Shown piece after piece: positions 30,763 through 51,205 of a stretch of 64,000 nucleotides of DNA. The translations under genes and the position numbers were made by a program. The notes beneath the pieces were generated by a model, which was not told the DNA's origin, searched no databases, and saw only the letters and a program-made list of their open reading frames with translations. Source of the DNA: Phallusia mammillata (taxonomy: Eukaryota; Chordata; Ascidiacea; Phlebobranchia; Ascidiidae); contig QLIY01000398.1 of the NCBI GenBank assembly GCA_003260075.1, positions 1-64,000 on the forward strand. Direction: 5' to 3'. Every line of letters begins with the position of its first letter. Within the stretch, counting starts at the first letter, position 1.

Positions 30763-31971
30763 AATGCTACAAGAATTTCACTCACAACTAAACACTAACT
30801 CAAATATTTCCAACAATTGATTTTTTCAGAACTCTGTTGAAAAGTTGACTCGTGATTAAGTCGCGTGTCGCGCCGGTGCGGTACAGTCGCGTGTCGCAGA
30901 AACAACAGTGCAAATTTGAACATAAAATTTATTTTAAATCCTCAAGCCTTTTGCCTAACCATTATTGTTATTGGTTTGTTTCTTTATTCATAACATCGTA
31001 ATATTTTCTAAGAAAGTCAGTACTAGAATATATCACTATCCATTTGTTTCCTAACAAACTTCAAACTGGCTGAAACCGAAATTCGGAACACATATCATGA
31101 GCAGTTGCCTGAAAATCGGCTTTGCACAAAAGACAACATCTCTCACTCCCTCTAAGTCAGTGGTTTTTAAACTATTCAAGCATGCAGCGCATTATGGAAC
31201 TAAATTCTGTTTTCACAGCACACTTTCAGGCCCATTTCACATGGTATAAAAACCACTGGGCGCCGCAAAGTCCTTTTAAAATAAACGCCACTGCACGTAA
31301 CCTTTTTTTGCAATGCTGATTTTTATTTCTCTGTTTAACGTGTATTGTTGGCACTATTTTGCCCCATTTAGACTCTCGTTTCATGGTATAGATACAGTAT
31401 GTAGCCAACCGGTTGTAGCCAACCACTAGAAGCGGGTTTCGTTTTCGACTTTTGATCGGCATAATCGTCATGAGATTCGTAATTAAATGCTGTAAACGTT
31501 TAGCAATTACTTAAAATGGGCCAGCATAACAATTTGTTCAAAGAAAGTCGGTTTGTATTTTTGTTTTGTAAGTAAAGTTGTTTTTCATTACCAATAACAA
31601 AAGTATGAGTTTTGGAACGCTGTCATGCACCTTAAAACAGCAAAAAATGTTTGCGTCTAACAGTTTGAACTGAAAACTTTTCTCTTATTCAAGATTGTTT
31701 GTAGCTAAAATTTCCGGTGCTCTTTTAAAAACAATGTTTAGGACAGTTAAACTAGGTTAACATAAACTGACGACTGGCACCAAATCAACAGTTTGTTTGT
31801 TTTTTTCAGTTTTTTTATTCACTTTGCTTCATGGTGAAGTCGGCTCAGCTTATAAGGAGCCTGAAACAAAACAATGAAAAAAAACTTCCAGCAAAAGGCA
31901 AACAGCAAAAATATCTAAATTCAGTTTCTGAAAGTTTTGATTCCAAGGTTGAAATGCTGATCGTAGCTTAC
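30763..31971. other. Intergenic stretch between AP-3 beta 5' end and chitin-binding gene 3' end
   Basis: No coding exon seen. A short hAT-like MITE (31158-31258, cagtggtttttaaact ... ataaaaaccactg) lies inside. The AP-3 beta promoter should lie just above 30762. TTTATT at 31814-31819 reads AATAAA on the minus strand, about 155 bases after the chitin-binding gene stop. Confidence 0.5.
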
Positions 31972-34900
31972 CTAAGCACAAGCTGGCACGTTAACTTGCC
32001 AGTCACAAACTTGGATGGCTTCGTTGAACCCAAGACCTGGAGGACAAGTCTGGAAAATAAATAACAATCAGACACAAACACACTGTGTGACGTAATAATC
32101 ACGTACCAATGGACAAGGGTGTTGGATGTTTGCGTCACAATTGTACCACACGGTGCAATCGTTGGGATCTACCACTTTGGTGATAACACCGTTGCAATCG
32201 TAACCTGGAATATAACACAAATAGGTGAAAACAAACTGCCTCCACGATCAGTGGTGTGACTTAAATAATCCGGTTTTAACGCAGTTAAATTTTTTTTCAG
32301 CCGGTTCTATCGCAAAAGTCATATTTTTCAGCCGGTTCTGTTATAAAAAGTCCATTGACTACTGTCAGTTACTGGTTACTACCAGTAATGCTAACCGGTT
32401 CGCTGATCTCATGAAATGGCGTACGTGCGACGGTTCTGTAGAGCCGGTGCGAACCGGCGCGAACCGGATGAATCCCACCACTGTCTGCAATGTTCAACGA
32501 TAAATGTTGTCAAGTGGATGGATCTCTTTAATAGGGTCAACCTGTATTTATTCAGCAGTTCTTCACCGATTTAAGAGATGTTTTTGCTGCTAAGCTAAAA
32601 CGTTTATTACTTCATGTGGCTTTCAGTCATTAAGCAAGCTGTGCGTGTTTCAGTTTTGGTTTCGTTGAATGGTTATGGAAGTTATACTTCTGGCTAAACA
32701 TTTTTGCACAACAAAATAATGAATAATGTGTCGTGTCAAAGTCTTGGGGGCGATTGCGCAACAGAGATTAGCGCAGTGGTTCTCAACCAGGGCCCGAGCT
32801 GTGTTACGGGGGGCGACAGGTGTATGTTTACCAGAAACACCCGCTAAAATCCATTTCCTATTTAACTTTAATCCCTAATTTAATCGACTATTTCACGTAC
32901 TAGTTGTTTATAGTGAGTTTTTTACGATTACGGATTCTTGTTTATTCCATTCGACCCTTTTACAGCCGAAATTAGTACTGAATTCCAACACAAGATTGCC
33001 ATTTGCATATTTTAAGGGGGCCACAGGTCCTACAGGGTTACTTGAACGGGGGCCACGAGACCAAAAAAGTTACTTTTAGGGGACCACGGTCCACGAAAGG
33101 TTGAGTACCACTGGATTAGCGTAAAACAATCCCAGGCGATAATGCAGCGGAGAGATTGCTTATTGTTTGTAATGGGACCATTTCATATAGTTTGCAGATG
33201 TTTAAAAAAAGATTTTGACGCAAATAACCAAAAGACACAATTCCTATTTGTGGGGGAAAATTTATGACAATTGAGCTCATTGCTTAATTTTAATTCGTCA
33301 AAGTAGTTTTGTCTAAGTGTTTCTGTTCGTTGTCAAGAATACAACAGTCTGAAAAAGCAACAAAGAGATTACGCAAAAGGTTAATGTGAAAGATTTGCTT
33401 TCATTCGGCCAGCGTACAATCGGGGCATCCACAATCTGCGACGCAACCCAACTAAAGTTTTGTCTAACAACAAGTTTGAAATAGATTTTTTGCGTTAATT
33501 TTTTCTGGTTTTGGTCAAAATTGTTGGCGTGTTTATAGTTCAAAGTGTGCAACGTAGTTTTGAATTGGTCGCTAGCCAACTATAAGCAGGCATAGGTATT
33601 AAGGACAAAACTTACGTTCGCTGTCGGCGCAAGCTGGACCTTCAGTGACGCTTCTAACAGCTCGACGAGTCTACAAACAATCAAGGTGAAAGAAAATCTG
33701 CTAACAACATAACTTCACGGCAGACCCACATGAACTTATTTTCGATAGGTGGCGCAAAGGGTATTTTTACCCATTTTAAACGATATATCTCTAAAAATGC
33801 TCACGGTTAGGGCTATTAGGGTCAGAGTACGGTATTAGCATCAAAATGGAATAAAACTAGCAATAAAAATTAGTGCCAATGTAAATTGTCAAAAACTACC
33901 CCTCTTCCCTTTTTCACGGGGTCCGAACCCATAACACTGCCGGGGACGAATCCCGATCAAGGTTTTTATGGGTCAGGCGCACCGGACCATTCGGTTCTTC
34001 AGCTGCTAAATAAATAATTCAGCTCTTTGCGCCACCTATTAGTAGAATGTGGGTCTGTCGTGAGATGTGGTGTTAGCAGATATATTTAAGTTGAAAATGG
34101 CATCAGTAGTTAGAGGTTGCGAATGACATACCGTGCAAGCGGGTACTGAGGCTTCCCAGTTACAAACTTGGAGAGCTTCGTCGAAACCAAGACCAGCAGG
34201 GCAAGTCTGGAAAAAAATAACAATCACACTGTGTGACGTAATAATCATAGAAAAAAAATTGTGTGACGAAATAATCACATACCAATGGACAAGGCTGTTG
34301 AATGTTTGCGTCACAATTGTACCAAATGGTGCAATCGTTGGGGTCGACCACTTTGGTTGTTACTCCGTTACAATCGTAACCTGAAGGAATAAAACACGCA
34401 TTTTGGGGAAAAGAAATTTATCAGTTAATTTGCAATTTCCCATTGTAGCCTATAGCCCGCTTGTTTTGGGTGAAAATTAAATTCCAACACATGTAAAATT
34501 GGTATGTTTACTCTACGGTCATGACCATGAAGAAAATGTTGCACAAAAACGTCAAGATTTCGGTTTAGTTTGTAAAAGAAAATGTTTTCGCCACTTACGC
34601 TCGCTGTCATCACATGCTGGGCCCTCTTCACGAAGAACTAAAAAGAAAAAACAACAATTTAAATTCGGTTTTAAACAGTAATTTTATCGTTTTTGAATAC
34701 TTTACTTCTAAATTGAAACGAATATAAAGTTCAAAGTACGTAAATTACCAATCAGTCACATCATATTTTTTCCAACAATTGTCTAAAAAATAACGTGAAG
34801 TTAAGCACTCGAGCACTCTAGTTGCAAAAGTGGTCATTTCCCACCCAAACACAAAAAACGCATTTAAATTATGTTTTAAGGCTAACATTGTGAAGCTTGC

Positions 34901-34997
34901 AACCATACCTATAGTTTAAAAACCTAAAATTAAATTCCTTACCGTTGCCGTTGCACAATGAAGCGGCCAACAGGAGCACGGTCAAATACATCATCAT
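31972..34997 (-). CDS. Secreted protein with two chitin-binding (CBM14) domains, complete
   Basis: Exons 34997-34943, 34637-34599, 34380-34283, 34206-34132, 33670-33616, 32204-32107, 32049-31972 (TAG); 165 residues. A signal peptide (MMMYLTVLLLAASLCNG) is followed by two near-identical units. Each reads GPAC..SE, YDCNGV.TKVVDPNDC, WYNCDANIQ.PCPL, TCP.GLGF.EA.QVC.W and ends ..PAC, with eight cysteines. This is the peritrophin-A/CBM14 chitin-binding fold. Each unit is coded by three exons with the same phases (1, 0, 0 at their ends) and matching lengths (98/98, 75/78), so the gene grew by duplicating a three-exon block. Tunicates make chitin in gut mucus; a gut-barrier role is a plausible inference. 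It lacks the V domains of VCBP proteins. Confidence 0.92.
32280..32483. mobile_element. hAT-like MITE, CAGTGGTGGGATTC family
   Basis: It has the family core and right end (gatgaatcccaccactg); the left terminus is lost. It lies in an intron of the chitin-binding gene. Confidence 0.72.
32774..33113. mobile_element. hAT-like MITE with perfect 8-bp target duplication
   Basis: Ends cagtggttctcaacc and ggttgagtaccactg are flanked by identical octamers GATTAGCG (32766-32773 and 33114-33121). No coding capacity. It lies in an intron of the chitin-binding gene. Confidence 0.92.
33724..34070. repeat. Inverted-repeat element (GATAGGTGGCGCAAAG)
   Basis: The left part holds ttttcgataggtggcgcaaa and the right part ctttgcgccacctatta. 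A related element in opposite orientation lies at about 60135-60390. A B-box SINE (33905-33998) is inserted in this copy. Confidence 0.65.
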
Positions 34998-37693
34998 CTT
35001 TGCTCGTTTTGTTTCAAATTTCTGACACGTTCGCATTTCTGCCTCTTTTATATCCAGCCAACTCACAAACGCCTCCCAGATGAAATAATTCCCACCAAAC
35101 GAGCTCCTTCTTCAACTTGTTTGCTGATGCGATAAAGAATGGCGTCTGTCTGTCTGTCTCTGTACAACGAATAAACACGCTTACCCAAAATAGCAGAGAG
35201 GCTTTCTGCTGCAAAACTTGCTGTCGGGATATTTTTAGGTCACTCCTTTGTTTCATTTGGTTTTGTTGAGTATACAACTTTGAAAACGTTTCCAAATAAG
35301 TCCATCTGTAACAACTTTATCAGACTTCGCAAAATTCCTTTACCAAGAACGAGACTCGTGGAAATGTCAAAACAAAATAATTAATAGCGCAACGGACACA
35401 GAAGTCTGTTGGTTGTCATAACCTCTTTCGAACCCCTCCTAACTTTTCGAGTTGTATATTAGGAAACTTTAAATAAGTACGTTTTTTTATTACTTCAGTA
35501 CTAACTACATAAAATGTCCACATATATGAGGCCTACCATATTGCAAAATACACCATGTAAGAGAAGCTGAAGATGCAGTTTTTGGCTGTTTTTTAAAGTC
35601 ATAACTGCCATAGTAAATCAAAAAAAGTATAAAAGGAAGACATTTGGTTATTTTTATTGTCCTCGGTGGAAAACTTGTTTTTTTTAAAAAAATAAATAAG
35701 AACATGTCTTCCAAAAAGAGGACATATTTGGTTGATTTAAAACTTTATTCATCTGTATTGTTGTGATAACTGTTTACACTATTCTGTTGCGACTATTTCT
35801 ATAACCAGTACGACTAGCAATTCCAAAAAATAACCAAGACGCGAGTTTTGCCCCAAACCAGGGCTATTCAGATGGCCTAGTGAAGTTGCATTACTTGATC
35901 TGACTTGAATTAAGTTTAGCAGAAAGCTACTACATAAAGTTACTAAATGAAGTAGCAAAAGTATTGATTTTATATTTCTGGCTTGGCATGTTGGGAAATT
36001 ACAAGTGATGGACTTCATATTATTTGGCCTTGACAACTCGTTAGCAGTCAACCAACCATGACGTAGACAATGTGGTCAACGCCGATCCCCCCCCCCGCCA
36101 AGCAAGCGATCGTGCGTGCGAGCAATTAACTAGTGTGGATCGGGTCAAAGGTCGTAGAAACTGTGCGAATTATTCCACATGCTATTGTACGTCACAATGC
36201 CAACAGTGATGTCACATTAGCAAGTAATGAACGGGAGAACAGTTAAACAATGGAGTCTATGGCAAACAGATAAGGCTCTTTGAGTTCGTTAAGTGGATAG
36301 CAGTCGAACTTTTGACCTGCAGAGGCTCCTTCAAAGTAGAAATGAACCGAATCGGTTTAATTTGGGTTCAGCCGAAACCGAATATTCGACAGTTTTGCCG
36401 AATCAAACGAATCGTTTATGACGTCACGCGAATTCGTACGCTACGTGTTTAAAACATGAGTTTACCTACTGGGCAATTAGTGCAGAATACTTGTGTTTCT
36501 TTTTAGGTCTGTGGGATTTAAGATTGCCTCAGCAATGGCTGCCAACCTGCCCGTGAGTTACTGATTTGTTGTCTGGAGTGGAAAAAACGATAATATTTTG
36601 AAAAACTTATTATCATATCTATAGAAAGGACACGTTTATTTGTCCGAAACCGAATCTTTGCAAAAGTGTTTGATTCGGCCGAAAAAATTTGGCAAACCGA
36701 ATATTCGGTACATCTCTACCCCAAACTTCTCTTGAAAAACACTTGTAGCTAAACACAAGGCATCAGCGTGCAGGTGTTAGTTCGCATGGAACTTTGGTGG
36801 CTGACAGAGTCCCCCCCCCCTTGATTCGGCCGAAAAAATTTGGCAAACCGAATATTCGGTACATCTCTTGAAAAACACTTGTAGCTAAACACAAGGCATC
36901 AGTGTGCAGGTGTTGGTTCGCATGGAACTTTGGTGGCTGACAGAGCGTGACCGCGAACTTGTTTACCAGAGAGATCAGACAGAATGCAAATTAACGTTCG
37001 AATGATGTTCAAACATTTGTCGACAGCCAATGAACTTTCCTCGCCGTTTTATGACTGGAAGCATCAGTGATGTGCAGAACCTAACAAAATCGAAAATGCG
37101 ACCAAAAGATAAATCAAATAAATTCGGCAAATCGGTAAAGACCCGACAAAAATAAATCGCAAGTTGGTAAAGCAATATGTGAACTGGTGCGAAACAAATT
37201 ATTTTGAAAACGTGGCTCGTTTGCGTAAAACAGTAGTTTTTTTTTCACGGGGTTCGAACCCAGGACTCTCCCGGGGACGAATCCCGATCAGGGTTTTTTA
37301 TGTCTGTATACTTCGCAACAGCGCCCTCACCAGGCTGCTGATAAACTTAGAATTAATTTCTGGACATCTTAGTCCATTATTCAGAACGGCCCGACACAGC
37401 GTTGGCATTTCCGCACCTTCACACAGATTTGTTATCACATAGAAATTTATTTCGACATTTTAGAAAATTTATACCAACACTTTCAACAGTAGATGGCGTA
37501 GAAGAGCACGTGAACTGAGCTTCGGAGGAAAAAAAACAAAAAGTAATTTGTTGAGTAAATTTTGCTTCAGACGAGACTTGCTTTGAAACTTTCTACGAAA
37601 TAATTACGCTGCAAGAAAAGTTTGGCCCCAAAACACCAAAGAAATGCGGGAAACGCATGAAAATGTCAAAAAGTCCAAGACATGATATGAATT
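34998..37693. other. Intergenic region between chitin-binding gene and STT3A
   Basis: No convincing coding exon was found. It contains a GAATATTCGG-rich MITE-like element (about 36337-36715; part repeated at 36821-36870 after a C run), a C run at 36087-36096, and a B-box SINE (37240-37312). Short open frames here look random. Confidence 0.55.
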
Positions 37694-45217
<7,524 letters not shown>

Positions 45218-47012
45218 GATTAGATTATGATTCCTCCAATGTCTATTTCAATATTTGCTGAAAGATGTTGCAACCTTATTAATATACACGGTAGACCAAA
45301 AATTCAATATATTTTATTAAGTAGCCTATGTCCATTTATGCAACAAAACCCTTTACGTGTAAGTTTAACAAATATTATTATTTAAATTTAGTTGCACAAA
45401 ATAGATTTCACTGACAATTTATTTGTTACATTGTTACCGAGATTGATAAACACTAATATTAACCCCCCCCCCCGGTAGACCAAAAATTCAATATATTTTA
45501 TTAAGTAGCCTATGTCCATTTTTACAACAAAACTCTTTACGTGTAAGTTTAACAAATATTATTATTTAAATTCAGTTGCACAAAATAGATTTCACTGACA
45601 ATTTATTTGTTACATTGTTACCGTGATTGATAAACACTAATATTAAACACGAACTTTAAAATTCCACATTTTACGGTTGATAAATTTTTACCTTCCACGT
45701 CTGCCGGTCTCAGCCACATGCGTCACTACGTGTCACTGTGTCGTCATAAATGATCAACAATAAGCTCAACAGCGACACTAGCGGACGCCGCTTGCCACGT
45801 AGAATTATTTCGATTTTTTTAATTTGGGGTTTCGTTTTTATTTATTTTTTAAAGTTATTCCCTGCAGTAAGCATTGGACATTTAAATTGGAAAACGTTTG
45901 TATTCCAGCAGTATTTCGCTATACAGGCCTACTGATGGTTTAAGTGGCACGCGTTAATTTTATTCCTTGTGTTAATAACCTTGACTCAATATTGCAAAAA
46001 GTGTGAGAGGAATAAGTTCTTCTCCTCTTACAAGCAATCACTTTTATACGACATGACACCCCTATTAGTCGACCAACTGCAATGTTCACAAAACAAAATG
46101 CGTTTACCCAACAATATAATTGCATTACACTGATTTCTAGCTACATGTGTACGTTTTTCTATCGTTGACCGGGTTTTGAGTTATTATGACGCAACTATGA
46201 CGATTACAACATCACAAACAAATTTACCTCATGGTGCAATTGCTTGTAACCAACGCAGTGACGTAAAATTAGGTTTAATTTATTTAAACCAGTGGTTCTC
46301 CATCATTCATGGACCGTGGCCTCCTTTAAATAGCAATGTAGGATTGCACTGTAGGACCCTCTGGGGAGCCATGGACCCAAGTCGAGGACTGCTGGTTTAA
46401 ACCTTTGACCCGCGGAAGCCAGCGGCAAACCTGGGTGAACTGAGGAGAACAGCCAATCATTTCGCTCCACTCATAACATTCTCCCGTGGGAAACCGGAAG
46501 CGGAAGTGCACAAAACCGATGGAGTTTATTTCGTGATCAGAGGTACAGCACATACACACTTTAAACAAGTATATAAAAAAGTTGAGGTATCGAAGTTACA
46601 ATGGCACGCTTCAACACACGATGGCGCGCCAGAGGGAAGAGTCAGTGACGTCATAATGTCCAGTGTGACGTAATATTAGCACCAAGTCCGAGTAGCAGAG
46701 GCGTCTTATATCCGAGGAGAGGTGATGTATTCGGGTCTTGACGTCACTTGCACACAAAAATCGAGGTAGAAACCCCCCCCCCGGGGGGGGGCGCGTCTCG
46801 TAATATGAAGATCAACGAAGTTACTTGAGGTACAACTTCCACCAGCAGAGGGCAGCAATGGTGGCTCGCAGTGACGTCACAATCGCACATGGTGACGTCA
46901 TAGTTGATGTAATTGTTGGAATTCCCTACTTGGTCCCTGAGAGCGATAAAAACGACAGTAGCGCCAGCAAGCGGATATTTGTGTATGGCGTACCATTGGG
47001 ACGAGGTAGCGA
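45218..47012. other. Intergenic region between STT3A 5' end and the Ig/FN3 receptor 3' end
   Basis: No supported exon. It holds a C-run duplication (45290-45462 and 45474-45645), a MITE (46290-46394) and a C10-G9 palindrome (46773-46791). A TTTATT at 46525-46530 could be a distal minus-strand poly(A) signal. The STT3A promoter should lie just above 45217. Confidence 0.5.
46290..46394. mobile_element. hAT-like MITE, short
   Basis: cagtggttctccatcattca ... gtcgaggactgctg is flanked by near-identical octamers ATTTAAAC and GTTTAAAC (7 of 8). Confidence 0.65.
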
Positions 47013-50000
47013 CTAAGGAACATCCGGGTCTGTCGCCTTGCACCCCCGCATTTGGGGGGCGGGGGCTGGAGCTGGCTTTGGCAACGAGGGGGAGCCCCTG
47101 TGCACTGTTGTGAGGTTATAAACGCGATAAAAACAAAGCACTGTCTGTTACGTCATAGAGAAAGGTAGCGCGAAAAAAGGCGGGAAAACGTACGCTTGTG
47201 CCGAACTTTTGAAAATGAGCACTCATGCGGAACAATTGAGGTCATGGGAACATGATATTCGTCTTTACAAACATAAACAACATACACACTATACCGTGGT
47301 TCCACGGATTGCTACAAGCTCGTAATGTTGGGACAATACTGCTCATTCTACAACATCTGTGCGAATACAATGCCCCACTGTTACGTCATGGCAATGTGGT
47401 GTTACGTCACTGTCGTTGTGTGTGTGACGTCATATACCCAACAACAATGCAATTGTGACGTTGACGGGCGGACTATCGACAAAATATTTTCACATGTGTG
47501 ACGTCATCAATCAAAGTTCGTCATTTCGTCACCAGAGTTTGATGACGCCAGATTTCCGCTGAACGATTTCTGTTTCATGAGAGATTCTGTATGATGACGT
47601 CATTAAGGTTATTTATGGGTTTGATTGACAGGTGAGCGACTTACCTATTTCACTGAATAGCGAAGTGGTTGTAGGGAAAGTCAGGTCAACATCATCATCC
47701 AATCCAGGGCTCGTATCTGAAACTGATCAGTTGCACACAGTTAGTGACGGTGTTGAATTTAACAATGTCTGCAAAACATCTAACCTGAAAGTTCCCTGCT
47801 GGTTTGTCGCATCAACTTACTGTGTTTTGGGATCGGAATCGAAGTGTGAGGGGGAAGGCAGTTGTTCTGCGGGAAAAAAAAAACAATGTTACCTGATGTC
47901 ACATGTATTACAGGGGTCACCACTAGGGCCCGCGGCGGATTATCTGGTCCGCTGTGAAAAAGTTTGGTGACCCCTGGTATGTTAAACTTGATTACCCTGT
48001 TGGTTTGAGCTGCCGAGTTGTTTCCGGGTTTCAGGTTCTTGTTGAAAAACAACCGAGTGCTGTTGATTCCCCAGTGCGTGTTGTTTACTCCGTTTGAGCT
48101 GAAACAATAACAAGTATAAAAACACTAACAGCATCTCATAGTTTAAATGCATATTTGTCTAAGCATCTTACTAGGAACCGCTTAAATATTTGAGGACACT
48201 GGTTGAAGAACGTACATGTGCCAAGAAACACTCAACTAACGATTTTTACCATGAATAAATTAATCTCCCTTAAAATGCTCGGTATGTACCTACAGCCCCA
48301 TCGCCTAACTGGTTTTACTTTCAACTTACAACAACTCATTTAAATGCATATTTGTCGAAACATCTTAACATTGCAAGTTTTCCCATGATATTTGTGTTCA
48401 CATAAACTTTTGGGTAAATATTGAGAAATTTACCTGAGAGGTTTAGTGTGGGTCTTCATTTCGTACGATGGAATGTGTTTGCTCACTCCGTTGCGCTGAA
48501 ATTTTCAAAAACTTTAAGTTATAGCAGTAAACTACCGATACACCATCAGCCACTAGGGGCAGCAACACTAACACTGCACAGGCATTCAGACGATCGAGTC
48601 ACTAAACAACCGAACAGCTGTTAATAAATTTACATTGCCCTGACTGTCCCCCCCCCCCTTTAAGTTATAGCAGTAAACTACCGATACACCATCAGCCACT
48701 AGGGGAAGCAACACTAACACTCGAGCCACTAAACAACCGAACAGCTGTTAATAAATTTACATTGCCCTGACTGCAACAAAAATGTATCTCAAACATGTTT
48801 CTTTAAAAACACATCACAAGGACTTGAAAAGTAATTTATTCATAAGCATAACTGCCAAAGCATTTGTGTAAATAGATCACATCATGCAGACATTTCAACC
48901 CCCCCCCCCGATGATGACAACAGTGATTGTTGAAACGTCTGCATAATGTATTCTATACATGCAAGTACTTTGGCAGTTATGTTTATGATTAAAATGTTTC
49001 TTTAAATCAAGTGATTTAGAATTATTTGCAGGCTTTTAACCTTTTAATTATGCAACGAAGTTATTCACACATGCGATGTAAAGATACTCTGCACACATGT
49101 TTATGAGAAGGAGGTTGTAGTAAAAACCAATTGAAACCTACCTGTGGGTGAGCATGGCCGTTTGCAATGAATCCATTTGTGTGCGGAGTTGAAAGCAAAG
49201 TAGTATCAACTCCTACTTGCACGTCAGGGTTATAATGATTGCTTGATCTGCGGGAGGAAGGGTTTAGTACTTTACATCTATATTGTGCAACATTTGAAGT
49301 TATTGTGCAAGATTTGAAGGGTACTTTACATTAAAATTTAAGGAGCATTGCACAACATTTCTTGCAGACAGCTTCTGTTACCTTGAGTTTGGGTGATGAG
49401 CATTGCAATGTCGCAAACTTGTTGCCGATTCTTTACACCAAATACATTTCAGCCACTCAAACATGTCCTCCCTGAAAACAACAAAGTTTAACCATATTTT
49501 TCTGCTATTCGCTCAGTCCTTAAACCGATGGAAATATTCAATACTTTTTTAACAATAAAAGTAAACATGAAACCACTAAATAAGTTTAAATTATTTATTA
49601 AATCACGTTTTTCTGCTCTTTGCTCGGTTTGTTTACACACAAAATATAAAACGGGTGGAAATATTAAATCTGTTTGAGGCAATAAAAGCAAACATTGACG
49701 CTACCTGCAGAAGCACATCAACAAAAGTCCAATGAGCAGAAGGAAGAGCATAGAAATCAAAACACCAACGATGATCGCAACCACTGTCGAGTTGTCACTA
49801 GGAGGCGCAGTTGTGGACGAAATCACCGCTAAAATGAAGAAAACGCAATCTGAGCAAGTGAAATATTGAGAATAATCAACATTAGAAAACTGCACCCACT
49901 TCTGCTGCAGAATTTATTCAGCGGGAATGTTTTCTGCTTAAACTTTCCAGGGCCTCTCCGGTTTACAGCAGCAACTTCCACCACACATTCTCCATCGAAC

Positions 50001-51162
50001 CACATGCACGGGACTGAGAGAAAGAAATTGTCTTTCTGTTCAGCTGCAATCAAACATACGAGACATGTGAATAATCTCATCACATAATGTACATGGGATG
50101 TTCGAGCTATAGAAAAGTCAAGCATGTTTTGATGCAAGATTGACAATTTGTTCTGCTAGGGCTAGTGCTCTACCAACGGAGCTACAGATGCTTTTCAAGC
50201 ACCGTTGCCTGCCTTGTATGCTACACATGTCAGCTTCGCAGTAAGGGATCGCCACTTTGACCACTTCAGGTCCGAACCCAGTCTGAATGTATTTTTCTTT
50301 GTAGATTATGACAAGTATAACCTCACTAACCTGGTACGTTTTCGGTGTTTGACGCTACAAGCTGCCCATCATAACTGCAGTTATATTGCAACATATAATG
50401 CAGAATCTTTTCAGTTTGGTTGGGTTTCGTCCACGAAAACTGGATGGTTCGGTTTCCTTTGGTCACATACAGCACATGTGGTGGCTCCAAAATAACTGGG
50501 AAAAATTTGAGGTTTCAAGTTTGGTTTAATTCGCAGATAATTAAATACGGACAAAAACAGTAAGTGCCCCCTTCCAGTAAGGAGATTCATACTAAATTTT
50601 CAGCAGACCTCTTGTTGTTTTGTCGATTTAAGGTTGCAATTTCAGCAATTATCACAAAAATAACAAACATTTTCACCAGGGTAAAAAATTCGACAAAATT
50701 TCACCTGGTAATGTCCAAACACGAAGTGATGAAGTTGAAAATGGACTCGATTTCCTCCCGGCAACAATTTCTCGAAACACCACACGAGTTGAAACATCGT
50801 ACAAAGTGTCGGGCTGTAGACCAACTATATCTACCTTGTTGTCGGTGCTGTGGATTGCAAGTTAATGTTTTAGCTGTTTTGTTGATACTAGAGGTAATTT
50901 CATCGGTGAATCAGTCAAGTGTGGATTAGGGGTGAGCAAAACTGCAAATGTTCTAGTTGGTAACATGAGATGCTCGGTGTTTGACCAAACAGAACATTTG
51001 CAGTTTTTTTGACGTCGCAAACATTTACATTTTCACGCTAGTTGCGTAGCTTCCCAAGTTTCCTTACGTCAGCAGCGGTGTATTAAACTCTACAGGCCCC
51101 AGAAAAACGTGTTTTTGTTAAAACAGTTTTCGTACTCGGACACCATTTTAAACATTAGTTAC

Positions 51163-51205
<43 letters not shown>

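Noticed and set aside
35779-36051. 90-residue minus-strand frame in the intergenic region
   Set aside because: Composition looks random, with no splice partner, signal or recognisable domain.
46326-46568. Minus-strand frame FRFRFPTGECYEWSEM
   Set aside because: It overlaps a MITE, lies beyond the receptor stop and has no phase-compatible partner exon.
46744-47043. Minus-strand frame SSQWYAIHKYPLAGATVVF as a receptor tail exon
   Set aside because: The exon at 47104-47013 keeps phase and ends in a stop just before this frame, giving a complete tail without it.
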